In this document: positions 36,433 through 43,501 of the stretch, one piece after another
How positions within the stretch are numbered: position 1 is the stretch's first letter
How the letters are laid out: each line of letters opens with the position of its first letter
From: Sphingomonas cremea
Lineage (GTDB): Bacteria > Pseudomonadota > Alphaproteobacteria > Sphingomonadales > Sphingomonadaceae
Assembly (NCBI RefSeq): GCF_021502585.1
Contig: NZ_JAKFGM010000001.1
Coordinates: forward strand, 558,001 to 622,000
Length of the DNA stretch: 64,000 nucleotides
Reading direction: 5' to 3'
Translations under genes and position numbers: made by a program
The notes under the pieces: model-generated
What the model was told of the DNA's origin: nothing
The model's input: the letters and a program-made list of their open reading frames with translations, nothing else
Databases searched by the model: none

Positions 36433-36843
36433 ATGAAGGGATATTTCCTCAGGATTGGAGCGGTCCTTGCATTTAGCGCGGTTGCCGTTCCGCTGATCGC
36501 CGAGGCGGCACCCAGGACCGAGCGGGTGACTTTCGCCAAGGGCGCCAGTTCAAAGACCGTCAAAGGGTCCATCAAGGGCTACGACTATGTCGATTACGTG
36601 ATTAACGCGCGCGGCGGCCAGCAGATGGCCGTCAAACTGACCACCAACCGCGGATCAAACTATTTCAATATCATGCCGAAAGGCAGCGAGACGGCTTATT
36701 TCATAGGCTCGCGGGACGGGAATGATTTTAACGGGCCCGTTCCGGCAAGCGGCGACCAGGTCATCCGCGTCTACCTCATGCGTAATGATGCGCGGCGCGG
36801 AGTGACGGCGAACTACACACTGCGCATCTCGGTGGTGGATTGA
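36433..36843 (+). CDS. Small exported protein, PliG/pre-peptidase-like
   Basis: A 136-residue protein with a signal peptide (FLRIGAVLAFSAVAVPLIAEA) and a mature beta-rich domain. VTFAKGASSKTVKGSIKGYD, YVINARGGQQMAVKLTT and DQVIRVYLMRNDARRGVTAN resemble proteins of the inhibitor-of-g-type-lysozyme (PliG)/PPC-like fold, sometimes mislabelled DNA breaking-rejoining protein. The family is mostly uncharacterised, so no substrate is claimed. The ATG at 36433 follows GGAGGAGGCTTG. It stands alone, in the accessory stretch between the amidase and osmC genes. Confidence 0.75.
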   Translation: MKGYFLRIGAVLAFSAVAVPLIAEAAPRTERVTFAKGASSKTVKGSIKGYDYVDYVINARGGQQMAVKLTTNRGSNYFNIMPKGSETAYFIGSRDGNDFNGPVPASGDQVIRVYLMRNDARRGVTANYTLRISVVD

Positions 36844-36996
36844 AGATCGCGCGGTTCATAGCTGGTGTTTATCCTTGTTCAGCCCTGCGGTCCTGCTTGC
36901 CGGGCTGATCGGAGTAATGATTTTCGACTTCAGCCTATTTTTCGGGCTGGAGGCGATCGTGTCACGCGTATCTCACACGACCTAATGGAGAATCTA

Positions 36997-37338
36997 ATGC
37001 GCATGCCTTTCCTGAAAGCGTCAGCTATTTTGCCGGCAGTAGTAATTGCGCTGGCTGCACCTGCCACTGCGCAGGTCAAAGAAACCGCTACGTGCAAGCT
37101 TACCAATACCGCGAAGGGCACGACCCTGTTCGAGGGGCCTTGCCGGGTAAAGCAAAGCCAAAGCGGAGCGAACACGACCTTTTCAGTAAAGATGGGTGAC
37201 ACTGAACCGTTCATGTTCGCCGGCCAGCGGGGCAGTTCTAATTGGATGCACGGTCCTGACCGCACCCAATTCACGGACCTGCCAAACGGCGGCATCTTCC
37301 GCTGGGGCGACTTCGCCCTCGTCGTCGCCGAGAATTGA
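36997..37338 (+). CDS. Small exported protein of unknown function
   Basis: About 113 residues. The signal sequence is MPFLKASAILPAVVIALAA, cleaved near PATAQVKETA. The mature part contains TCKLTNTAKGTTLFEGPCRV with two cysteines that could pair, then MFAGQRGSSNWMHGPDRTQF and IFRWGDFALVVAEN. I do not recognise the family. The ATG at 36997 has GGAG six bases upstream; in-frame ATGs at 36985 and 37003 exist. The next gene starts three bases after the stop, so they are probably co-transcribed. Confidence 0.7.
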   Translation: MRMPFLKASAILPAVVIALAAPATAQVKETATCKLTNTAKGTTLFEGPCRVKQSQSGANTTFSVKMGDTEPFMFAGQRGSSNWMHGPDRTQFTDLPNGGIFRWGDFALVVAEN

Positions 37339-37341
37339 GGC

Positions 37342-38001
37342 ATGAAGGGCCGGACGCTCCTGGCTGGGGCAACTCTTCTCACTCTCCTCTGCGGCTGCGC
37401 TCAGAGAGGGCCTGACCCTGTCGTGAATGGCGTTGAGCTTGACGAGGACATGGTTTTCGTCTGGCCGGACAATCTCAAGGTCATGGGCATATACCCTAGC
37501 CCCGGCAATTCTTGCCGGCTGCTTGGGGAAACGCCGGCGACATCGCCTTTCCTCGATCATGACGCGACCTTGATCGGGTGCCCGTCCGAGAGTGACGCGC
37601 GCGCGATTCCAGGGACAATTGTCGGAAGGGTGAGGGGGATAGCGCTGGTCTCAATACCCAATGACAAGGTTCTTCCCATCGAAGGTGTCGATGCGAAGGT
37701 TGAAGGTACGGGCTTCGACGCGACGGCGGCTATCCCGTGCAGCGGCTTCGGCAATGTTAAGAGCTGCGACGCGGGAGTCCAGCGGGGAAGCGAGCGCATC
37801 ACCGTTCACGTCACGCTTCCAAACGGGGCACTGCGAACGCTAATCTTCAGCCCCAAAGGTCAGTTCATAACCGCCGGTACCGCGCGCGCCGACGGAAGCG
37901 CCGACTACAAGATCTCGTCCAGCAGGGTGGATGACTGGACCGATGTGGATGTCGGGCCGGAGCATTATCGCGTGCCCGATGCATTCCTTTTGGGAGGCTG
38001 A
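37342..38001 (+). CDS. Putative lipoprotein of unknown function
   Basis: A 219-residue protein. The N-terminus RTLLAGATLLTLLCGCAQRG is a signal peptide with a lipobox-like LCGC. The mature part has no motif I recognise; VNGVELDEDMVFVWPDNLKV and YRVPDAFLLGG at the end are candidate family signatures. It follows the preceding exported protein by three bases. Together with the two genes before it, it forms a run of three small exported proteins. Confidence 0.72.
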   Translation: MKGRTLLAGATLLTLLCGCAQRGPDPVVNGVELDEDMVFVWPDNLKVMGIYPSPGNSCRLLGETPATSPFLDHDATLIGCPSESDARAIPGTIVGRVRGIALVSIPNDKVLPIEGVDAKVEGTGFDATAAIPCSGFGNVKSCDAGVQRGSERITVHVTLPNGALRTLIFSPKGQFITAGTARADGSADYKISSSRVDDWTDVDVGPEHYRVPDAFLLGG

Positions 38002-38065
38002 CGAAATAGCGGTGCTCTCGGCACGTCCGTCGCAAGCAGATCTGTCTTAGCTCGGGCTAGCCTAG

Positions 38066-38091
38066 TGTCCGCTTTCGACCCATTGCGGGCA
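38066..38091. repeat. Short palindromic repeat, copy 2
   Basis: TGTCCGC, TTTCGACCCATT and GCGGGCA; one base in the right end breaks perfect pairing. It lies between the lipoprotein gene and the osmC terminator. Confidence 0.78.
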
Positions 38092-38093
38092 CC

Positions 38094-38134
38094 AAAAAGA
38101 GCGGGCGCCCTGGCCGGACGCCCGCTCGAATTTT
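38094..38134. terminator. Bidirectional terminator, chiefly for osmC
   Basis: GAGCGGGCG (38099-38107) and CGCCCGCTC (38119-38127) pair perfectly over nine bases with an 11-base loop. On the minus strand the hairpin is followed by TTTTT, on the plus strand by GAATTTT. It can end the osmC operon and the convergent lipoprotein transcript. Confidence 0.8.
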
Positions 38135-38152
38135 GCCTACCCGATCGACAAA

Positions 38153-38719
38153 TCAGTAAACGGTCAGCTTGCCGTTCATCCGGATCGGGCGGCTGATATT
38201 GAAGTAATTGGGTGAGGTCTTCATGACTGTCTGGTGGATCGCCTCGAAATCCTCGGCCGATCCATCGCCTTTGATTCGAACCTCGTAATCGATCGATTCA
38301 TACCCAGGAGCGACCTCGTCGCTCAACCCCAGGAAGCCGCGCAGGTCGAGCTTGCCCTTGGTCAGGATTTCAATCGATTCCAGGTTGATTTGCCGAAGCG
38401 AGGCGCCGGCCACATAACCAACCATCATGCAGGCGTTGAGCGCGCTCATCAGCAATTCCTGCGGGTTCGGAGCGCCATCTGCGCCGAGCAGCTCGTGCGG
38501 TTCGTCGGCGATTATCTTGTGGCTGCGCTGAATTCGCTCACCGGCCATCGTAAAGCCGGTAACGGTCGATTCACTGCGGGTCTGCCCCGCCCAACGAGTG
38601 GCCACATCGAACTCGACAATCGCCTTGGTCGGGTCTTTGCCGATGGCATCGACAACCTCGCCAAGCGCGACGAGGTCCAGGCCGTTCACGGGGGCATTTT
38701 TTACGGTATCCAACATCAT
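38153..38719 (-). CDS. OsmC-family protein
   Basis: A 188-residue protein of the OsmC/Ohr superfamily, thiol peroxidases acting on organic hydroperoxides. The conserved active-site region is NPQELLMSALNACMMVGYVA with a Cys, and QSD is absent in favour of VTGFTMAGERIQRSHKIIAD. I see one conserved Cys in the LNACMM block and do not find the second typical VCP cysteine, so peroxidase activity is uncertain. ATG at 38719 or 38716 (AAGGAG precedes both). It is the last gene of a minus-strand operon with two small proteins. Confidence 0.85.
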   Translation of the reverse strand: MMLDTVKNAPVNGLDLVALGEVVDAIGKDPTKAIVEFDVATRWAGQTRSESTVTGFTMAGERIQRSHKIIADEPHELLGADGAPNPQELLMSALNACMMVGYVAGASLRQINLESIEILTKGKLDLRGFLGLSDEVAPGYESIDYEVRIKGDGSAEDFEAIHQTVMKTSPNYFNISRPIRMNGKLTVY

Positions 38720-38750
38720 TTTCTCCTTGGGTTAGTAGGTGGCGGGTGAC

Positions 38751-38948
38751 TTAACGGAAACGCGGATCCGCGTAGGTGGCTCGCGCCCAGCGGCTTTGCA
38801 GCTGGCAGCCGATGACGGTTTCAACCGGGTTGGGATTGGGTCTGGCCTCAGCCATCAAATCCCGATCCAGGTGCGCGACACTGTCCGACTGCGGCTGCGG
38901 CCTAAACGATGACGCCTCCGCTTTTCGAAAATCGTAATTAAACTGCAT
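38751..38948 (-). CDS. Small hypothetical protein
   Basis: A 65-residue frame starting MQFNYDFRKAEASSFRPQPQ and rich in Arg, Pro and Gln. It has no hydrophobic segment and no recognisable family. It sits 31 bases upstream of the osmC start and 23 bases after a 35-codon gene, the spacing of an operon, and AGAGA lies nine bases before its ATG. That context is the main support. Confidence 0.5.
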   Translation of the reverse strand: MQFNYDFRKAEASSFRPQPQSDSVAHLDRDLMAEARPNPNPVETVIGCQLQSRWARATYADPRFR

Positions 38949-38971
38949 GAAAATGTCTCTTTGCTAAAGAT

Positions 38972-39079
38972 CTAGACAATGGCTGGCGTAACCGCAGCGG
39001 CAATCATCGTGAGACTTGCCAGGGCAGTGAAGAACACTGCCACAATCTTTCTCTGGTTTAGGGTCGTATTGCTCGACAT
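38972..39079 (-). CDS. 35-residue small membrane protein
   Basis: A short frame missed by length-filtered gene calling. It starts MSSNTTLNQRKIV and continues AVFFTALASLTMIAAAVTPA before ending IV, so one amphipathic N-terminus is followed by a single transmembrane helix. GAGGGAAG precedes the ATG at 39079 by six bases. It opens a minus-strand operon with a 65-residue protein and osmC, and faces an AraC-type regulator gene 174 bases away. The ribosome-binding site, the hydrophobicity pattern and the operon spacing all point to a real gene. Function unknown. Confidence 0.65.
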   Translation of the reverse strand: MSSNTTLNQRKIVAVFFTALASLTMIAAAVTPAIV

Positions 39080-39188
39080 ATATTCTTCCCTCTGCATTTC
39101 TTGACCGCGAGCTCTTCTGCTTGGCAGGGCAATGCCATTCCAATTGCGGGATCATTCGCCGTGTTTGATGATTGTTGTTTAAATCAGA

Positions 39189-39219
39189 TACCGGTTTGCC
39201 AAAATGATTGGGTTACCGG
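39189..39219. promoter_or_regulatory. Candidate regulator site between osmC operon and araC-type gene
   Basis: TACCGG occurs twice in direct orientation at 39189-39194 and 39214-39219, 25 bases apart, in the divergent promoter region. AraC-family dimers often bind such direct repeats. Only two six-base matches support it. Confidence 0.3.
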
Positions 39220-39253
39220 ATAAATTGACTGAAACGCCGAACTGGGAGCCGGC

Positions 39254-40198
39254 ATGGACGTTCTCGACGATATTCTCGCATCGCTGAGGCTGACCGGTGG
39301 GGTCGTTATCGACGGCGGATTTTCCGGAGAGTTTTGCGTACACGCCGAATTCACGCCGCAACATTGCGCCCCCTTCTTCCCTTTGCCGGATACGCTCATC
39401 AGCTATCATTACGTTCGATCGGGAAGGCTTATTATTCAGATCGATGATCAGCCGGCGGTCACCCTGGAGGCAGGAAGCATCGCCATCCTGCCACGCAACG
39501 ACCCGCATATTCTCGCCAGTCGTTGCGGCCTGCCTGCGGCGGAGGTGGACGAAATCGGCTGGATCACCGACGAAGGGGTGCATCACGTGTCGGCGGGAAC
39601 GAACGGCCGGCGGGCGGATGTGTGGTGCGGCTTTCTCGGTACAGCCAAGTCAAGCGAGCATCCGCTGCTCGATGCGCTGCCGGCGCTGCTGACACTCAAC
39701 GTGACGCAGGGCCAGGCACAGTGGCTCGACAGCTCCATGCGGTTCGTCGCCGAACAGAATCCGCCGTCCGAGACCGTTGCACGCCTCGCCGAGTTGCTAT
39801 TGTCGCAGGCGATCCGCGAATATGTGGAGCAGATGCCGGCTGAAGCGCAGGGCTGGCTGCGAGGACTGGTCGATCCTGCTGTCTCCAAGGCATTGTCGAT
39901 CATTCATAGTCGCTACGCAGAGGATCTGGATGTCGAAGGCATTGCGCGCGAGGTTGGTGTGTCTCGGTCGGTACTGGGAGATCGGTTCGCCGAGCTGATT
40001 GGAGAGCCACCCATGCGCTATTGCGCCAAGTGGCGGATGAGAGTGGCGGCCAATAAATTGAGAGACGGAAAGGATAATGCCGCCAGCATTGCTTATGCAG
40101 TCGGCTTCAATAGTGAGGCCGCTTTCAACCGAGCCTTCAAGCGCGAATTTGGCGAGCCGCCCGCTACATGGCGACGCAAGTTCGAACTGGCAGATTAG
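39254..40198 (+). CDS. AraC-family transcriptional regulator with cupin domain
   Basis: The 314-residue protein has an N-terminal cupin of the cupin_6 type (about residues 10-190; YHYVRSGRLIIQIDDQPAVT, GSIAILPRNDPHILAS) and a C-terminal double helix-turn-helix. The latter reads YAEDLDVEGIAREVGVSRSV and NAASIAYAVGFNSEAAFNRA, then FKREFGEPPATWRR, as in AraC. It is divergent from the small-protein/osmC operon, and autoregulation or control of that operon is the simple expectation. The effector is unknown. Confidence 0.9.
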   Translation: MDVLDDILASLRLTGGVVIDGGFSGEFCVHAEFTPQHCAPFFPLPDTLISYHYVRSGRLIIQIDDQPAVTLEAGSIAILPRNDPHILASRCGLPAAEVDEIGWITDEGVHHVSAGTNGRRADVWCGFLGTAKSSEHPLLDALPALLTLNVTQGQAQWLDSSMRFVAEQNPPSETVARLAELLLSQAIREYVEQMPAEAQGWLRGLVDPAVSKALSIIHSRYAEDLDVEGIAREVGVSRSVLGDRFAELIGEPPMRYCAKWRMRVAANKLRDGKDNAASIAYAVGFNSEAAFNRAFKREFGEPPATWRRKFELAD

Positions 40199-40222
40199 GG
40201 GAGGCTAAGCGCCGGGAGCGAA

Positions 40223-40248
40223 TGACCGCTTTCGACCCATTGCGGCCA
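40223..40248. repeat. Short palindromic repeat, copy 3
   Basis: TGACCGC, TTTCGACCCATT and GCGGCCA; the outer ends pair only partly. It overlaps the start region of the next small frame. Confidence 0.72.
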
Positions 40249-40275
40249 TTGGCTCCGAACCGTTATTGCTTCTGC

Positions 40276-40506
40276 ATGGAGCCTTGGTTCGGATGGTCAT
40301 ATTTGCTTGGCATCAAGCCAGTTCACCCTAACGGCTGGGCTGCGCTGGGCGTGTGGTTTCTGGTCACCATTCCACTGGGCTTGGGCGCCCTCGGGGGCTT
40401 TGGGGAGCACCCAATCCTCCGGGCGATTTGCTCCGTCGCCTTCGTCGCGAGCGCGCTCGCGTTCTTCTGGCTTGTGTTCTGGAAGTTTGAGGAGCGGCCC
40501 GACTAG
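40276..40506 (+). CDS. Small two-helix membrane protein, hypothetical
   Basis: A 76-residue frame whose centre is two hydrophobic helices, GWAALGVWFLVTIPLGLGAL and RAICSVAFVASALAFFWLVF, followed by WKFEERPD. The frame extends upstream to 40168 through repeat copy 3, so the M at 40276 is my choice and the ribosome-binding site is not clear. It ends four bases before repeat copy 4. The helices are convincing but function and even expression are not known. Confidence 0.5.
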   Translation: MEPWFGWSYLLGIKPVHPNGWAALGVWFLVTIPLGLGALGGFGEHPILRAICSVAFVASALAFFWLVFWKFEERPD

Positions 40507-40510
40507 GTAA

Positions 40511-40536
40511 TGGCCGCTTTCCACCCATTGCGGTCA
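40511..40536. repeat. Short palindromic repeat, copy 4
   Basis: TGGCCGC, TTTCCACCCATT and GCGGTCA, flanked by TAA and TTA so that TAATG and CATTA extend the imperfect palindrome. It lies between a small membrane protein gene and rnpB. Confidence 0.78.
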
Positions 40537-40730
40537 TTAGTCGCCGTTCGAATTTGCTGTCCTACAGCTAGTCTGACGTGAGATGAGGAAGGCTCGCTCC
40601 TTCGCATCGTCAACCAGGCAAGAATCGTCGCGCCCTCCCAAACTGTTAAATTCACAAAAATGGCGCCTGTCCCCATGAAATTAGTGAAGTTAGCGGCCGA
40701 CTCGAAAAAGCTTGCGGTTCCTCCTATATG

Positions 40731-41112
40731 GCCTCTGCCAGGGGACCGGGCGGCCGCGGCTCACTTCGGTGAGGCGAGGAAAGTCCGGGCTCCACGGAAT
40801 AACGGTGCCGGGTAACTCCCGGCGGGGCGGCTTCGGCCGCTTCAGGGAAAGTGCCACAGAAAGCATACCGCCCGGCTTCGGACGGGTAAGGTCGAAAGGG
40901 TGCGGCAAGAGCGCACCGCGCGGCCGGCAACGGACGCGGCACGGTAAACCCCACCGGGTGCAAGACCGAATAGGGGCGGCATATGGGCCTGTTCCGGCTC
41001 GTCGCCCGGGTTGGTCGCTGGAGGCGAAGGGCAACCTTCGTCCTAGAGGAATGGTCGCCCAGGTGCCGCAAGGCGCTGGACAGAACCCGGCTTACAGGTC
41101 CCCTGGCAATTT
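40731..41112 (+). ncRNA. rnpB: RNase P RNA
   Basis: Catalytic RNA of RNase P, which cuts the 5' leader from pre-tRNAs. The universal 5' core GAGGAAAGTCCGGGCTCC (around 40773) and the 3' core ACAGAACCCGGCTTACAGG are both present. The terminal P1 helix is clear: TGCCAGGGGACC at 40736-40747 pairs with GGTCCCCTGGCA at 41097-41108. Length of about 375 bases and the internal helices fit the bacterial type A RNA. The ends are set from P1, within a few bases. It lies 50 bases before the J-domain gene. Confidence 0.97.
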
Positions 41113-41164
41113 GTTTTCCTGCAGCGCTGGCGAACCGCCGCGCCGCCCTTTAATAACGAGAGTG

Positions 41165-41704
41165 ATGGCCAAGCCGACCCGATCCGATGACTGGGGCTTT
41201 CCCCGCTGGCGACCCTATGGCGCCAAGAGCCGCGCGGCGACGCGCGTGCGGCTGTGCGACCGCGAGGGTTGCAGCCAGCCCGGAGATCGCCCGGCGCCCA
41301 AGGCCCCGCACAGCCGCGAGCGCTGGATGTTCTGTGAATCGCACGCCGCCGAATATAACAAGAACTGGAACTACTTCGCCGGCCTCACCGCCGAGGAAGC
41401 GGCCAAGCGTGAGGCGGAGGAACAGAGCGGCGCTTCGGCCTTTCGCCAGAGCGCGCACTATGAGTGGGCGGGTCCGGGCGACGGAAGCCGCAGCCGCGAC
41501 GAAATGCGCGCGCTTGATGTGCTCGAGCTCGACGCGGACGCCGACTTCACCGCCGTAAAGGCCGCCTACCGTCGCCTTGCCAAGGAAGTACATCCCGACC
41601 GCAAGCCAGGGGACCGGGAAGCGGCCAAGCAGTTCCAGGCGGTTCAGGCCGCCTACGATGTGCTGCGCCGGTCCGAGGAACGGAAGACCGGGACGAAGCT
41701 CTAG
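41165..41704 (+). CDS. J-domain protein
   Basis: A 179-residue DnaJ-type protein. The C-terminal J domain reads LDVLELDADADFTAVKAAYR, then RLAKEVHPDRKPGDREAAKQ, with the invariant HPD, so it can stimulate an Hsp70 ATPase. The N-terminal 110 residues carry two CxxxxC-like cysteine elements (LCDREGCSQPG and MFCESHAAEYNKN), a possible metal site. It is too short for DnaJ itself. The ATG at 41165 starts the protein; an upstream frame through rnpB to 40712 is rejected. Its TAG shares CTAG with the convergent thioesterase gene. Confidence 0.88.
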   Translation: MAKPTRSDDWGFPRWRPYGAKSRAATRVRLCDREGCSQPGDRPAPKAPHSRERWMFCESHAAEYNKNWNYFAGLTAEEAAKREAEEQSGASAFRQSAHYEWAGPGDGSRSRDEMRALDVLELDADADFTAVKAAYRRLAKEVHPDRKPGDREAAKQFQAVQAAYDVLRRSEERKTGTKL

Positions 41705-42156
41705 GGATTGAGCATGAAGGTGCCGGTTGCATAGGCAATCGGGCGGTTAGCATCGCCGCCATGCGCAGCGCCGCGAATGAATGCCACCTGCCGGGTCAGC
41801 TTATAGCATTCGCAGCGAGCAATGACCGTCTCGCCCTTCACAGCGGGCCGGAGATAGTCGAGCCGCAAGTCGATGGTGACGAGCGGCTGGAAATGGCCGA
41901 GTGCCATCCATACTGACGATCCGCCGCATGTATCCAGCAAGCTGACGATTGCCCCCGATGCCAGGATGCCTTCCTCGGGGATGCCGACCAGCTCTTCGCG
42001 CCAGGGGAGGGCCAGTTCGATCCAATTGTCGGCGGACTGGCGATACTCGAGGCCCAGCGCGCGGCCATGCCCGACGCTTCGTGCAAGCTTGAAAAATTGC
42101 TGGGGATCGAAGCTGCCGCTCTTACGCATCGCGGCGATTTCAGGGTCTTCGCTCAT
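41701..42156 (-). CDS. PaaI-type thioesterase
   Basis: Hot-dog-fold acyl-CoA thioesterase of 151 residues. IPEEGILASGAIVSLLDTCG, VWMALGHFQPLVTIDLRLDY and LRPAVKGETVIARCECYKL are the typical segments; the active-site Asp is in LLDTCGG. Substrates of the family are aryl or medium-chain acyl-CoAs. It starts inside the end of sufE (ATGA overlap), so it is expressed with it. It converges on the J-domain gene. Confidence 0.85.
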   Translation of the reverse strand: MSEDPEIAAMRKSGSFDPQQFFKLARSVGHGRALGLEYRQSADNWIELALPWREELVGIPEEGILASGAIVSLLDTCGGSSVWMALGHFQPLVTIDLRLDYLRPAVKGETVIARCECYKLTRQVAFIRGAAHGGDANRPIAYATGTFMLNP

Positions 42157-42572
42157 GCTGCGGCTAGCCGCGCGGCGGTCTCGCGAACCAGGGCGATCAT
42201 GTTCGGCACCCCCTGCGTGCGGTTCGACGACAATTCGCGGGTCAGGTTGAACGGCTCGAGCAGCTGTCGAATGTCCATCGCCGCGACCTCGGCTGGCGGG
42301 CGATCCTGGACTGCCGACAGGATCAGCGCCACGACGCCCTTGGTGATCGCGGCATTGCTGTCGGCAAGGAAATGGAGTCGGCCATCGGGCAGGCGTGTCG
42401 GGTAGACCCAGGTCGAGGACGAGCAGCCACGGACCTTGGTAGCGTCAGTCTTAAGCGCCTCGGGCATCGGCTCAAGCTTTCGGCCCAGCTCGATCAGCAA
42501 CCGGTAGCGGTCCTCGCTGTCGAGGAACTCATATTCTTCGGCAATATCGGCAAGGGCGGGGAGGGCGGTCAT
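42153..42572 (-). CDS. sufE: SufE-like sulfur acceptor protein
   Basis: Cysteine-desulfurase partner for iron-sulfur cluster assembly. The 139 residues start ALADIAEEYEFLDSEDRYRL and carry the sulfur-accepting Cys in VRGCSSSTWVYPTRLPDGRL, as in SufE/CsdE. The ATG at 42572 is preferred to the upstream start at 42599. The last four bases overlap the thioesterase start. It lies 37 bases after the last small gene of the psp region on the same strand. No other suf genes are present here. Confidence 0.9.
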   Translation of the reverse strand: MTALPALADIAEEYEFLDSEDRYRLLIELGRKLEPMPEALKTDATKVRGCSSSTWVYPTRLPDGRLHFLADSNAAITKGVVALILSAVQDRPPAEVAAMDIRQLLEPFNLTRELSSNRTQGVPNMIALVRETAARLAAA

Positions 42573-42609
42573 TGCCCGAGCGCCTAGCGCGGACCGCACC
42601 TCAAGTCAT

Positions 42610-42852
42610 CTAGCGGTCGCGCAATTCCTCTATTTGGCGGGACAGCGTATCCTCTTTCTCGACCGCGATCCGCTCCAGAACATGGATGCGATCCTTGAGC
42701 TGCTTGACCTCATCGCGCAGCCGAAGCGTTTCCGCGCGCTCTTCGGCCGAAACTTCAGGCCCGCGATGTCGACTATGGCCATATTTCGCACGGAGGACCG
42801 ACGCGACCATCACGGCCACCACGATAACCGCTACCATTTCAAAGGGGTTCAC
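42610..42852 (-). CDS. Small membrane protein, PspB-like C-terminus (third extra gene)
   Basis: An 80-residue protein: one N-terminal transmembrane helix (FEMVAVIVVAVMVASVL) and a coiled coil. The C-terminal motif RIHVLERIAVE (from residue 55) then LSRQIEEL matches the C-terminal motif of pspB, pspC and the two neighbouring genes. Its start overlaps the stop of the preceding gene by four bases. It is the promoter-distal member of the expanded psp operon. Function unknown; membrane-associated, with a cytoplasmic coiled coil, is the inference. Confidence 0.78.
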   Translation of the reverse strand: MNPFEMVAVIVVAVMVASVLRAKYGHSRHRGPEVSAEERAETLRLRDEVKQLKDRIHVLERIAVEKEDTLSRQIEELRDR

Positions 42853-43133
42853 TGGACCTTGTCTCCCTTGGTCAGGCGCGGTGAGCGCAGCGCCTCGATC
42901 TGAGCGGCGGTTTCGATTCCGCCGTCCGTGACGATCTTTTCCAACACCCTGACGCGCGCTTCAAGCTCCGCGTTCGATGCGGCATATTGCGCGGCCTTTT
43001 CCGCAGCCCGGTTCGCCTCAATCTCCATCCGCTTTTCTTTGAGGGTGAACCATCGGTGCAGGATCAGGGTCAGCCCGATTACGGGAATTCCAACCACGAA
43101 CAGGGCAACAAAGACTTCCCCAGGGCCGATCAT
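42849..43133 (-). CDS. Small membrane protein, PspB-like C-terminus (second extra gene)
   Basis: A 94-residue protein with an N-terminal transmembrane helix (VFVALFVVGIPVIGLTLIL), a charged linker and a coiled coil. The motif RVRVLEKIVTD (from residue 60) and TAAQIEAL align with the motif in pspB, pspC and the adjacent genes. It overlaps both neighbours by four bases (ATGA), which indicates tight translational coupling. It probably anchors in the inner membrane with its coiled coil in the cytoplasm. Confidence 0.8.
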   Translation of the reverse strand: MIGPGEVFVALFVVGIPVIGLTLILHRWFTLKEKRMEIEANRAAEKAAQYAASNAELEARVRVLEKIVTDGGIETAAQIEALRSPRLTKGDKVQ

Positions 43134-43474
43134 GCATGTCCACCATTGTCGATCGCCAGCTGATCGATTTCCTTGGCCAGTCGCAGAGGCTGGTCGGTGA
43201 CAATCCGCTCAATCGTTTCAAGCCTGTCCTTGACCGAGCCAAGTTCGGCGCGGAGCTGCGCATTCTCGCCAGTAAGCAGCTTGATCCGCTCCATCGCTTC
43301 CTTGTCGGTGCGGGGATGAAGCGCCTGGCCCCATGCACCATCCAGCGGATAACCGTTCTTGATCCTGAGCCAGGTCGTCAAAACCCAGCCGCCGACCCCT
43401 ATCGCGACAATGGTGATGATGAATGGGAACATCTCGGAGACTTTTTCCAGCCAAATTGCGTTCTCAGGATTCAT
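43130..43474 (-). CDS. Small membrane protein, PspB-like C-terminus (first extra gene)
   Basis: A 114-residue protein with a short N-terminal segment, one transmembrane helix (FPFIITIVAIGVGGWVL), a linker and a coiled coil. The motif RLETIERIVTD (from residue 84) and LAKEIDQL is the closest match in the operon to pspB. GGGGGA lies six bases before the ATG. It begins 27 bases after pspC and its stop overlaps the next start. Confidence 0.8.
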   Translation of the reverse strand: MNPENAIWLEKVSEMFPFIITIVAIGVGGWVLTTWLRIKNGYPLDGAWGQALHPRTDKEAMERIKLLTGENAQLRAELGSVKDRLETIERIVTDQPLRLAKEIDQLAIDNGGHA

Positions 43475-43501
43475 GCATTCCCCCGGAATATGGGCTTTAA
43501 A

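Noticed and set aside
38964-39155. 63-residue minus-strand frame
   Set aside because: It overlaps the 35-residue membrane peptide in another frame and lacks hydrophobic or motif support.
40712-41164. Upstream part of the 330-residue frame leading into the J-domain gene
   Set aside because: This stretch is RNase P RNA; coding there is an accident of an open frame.
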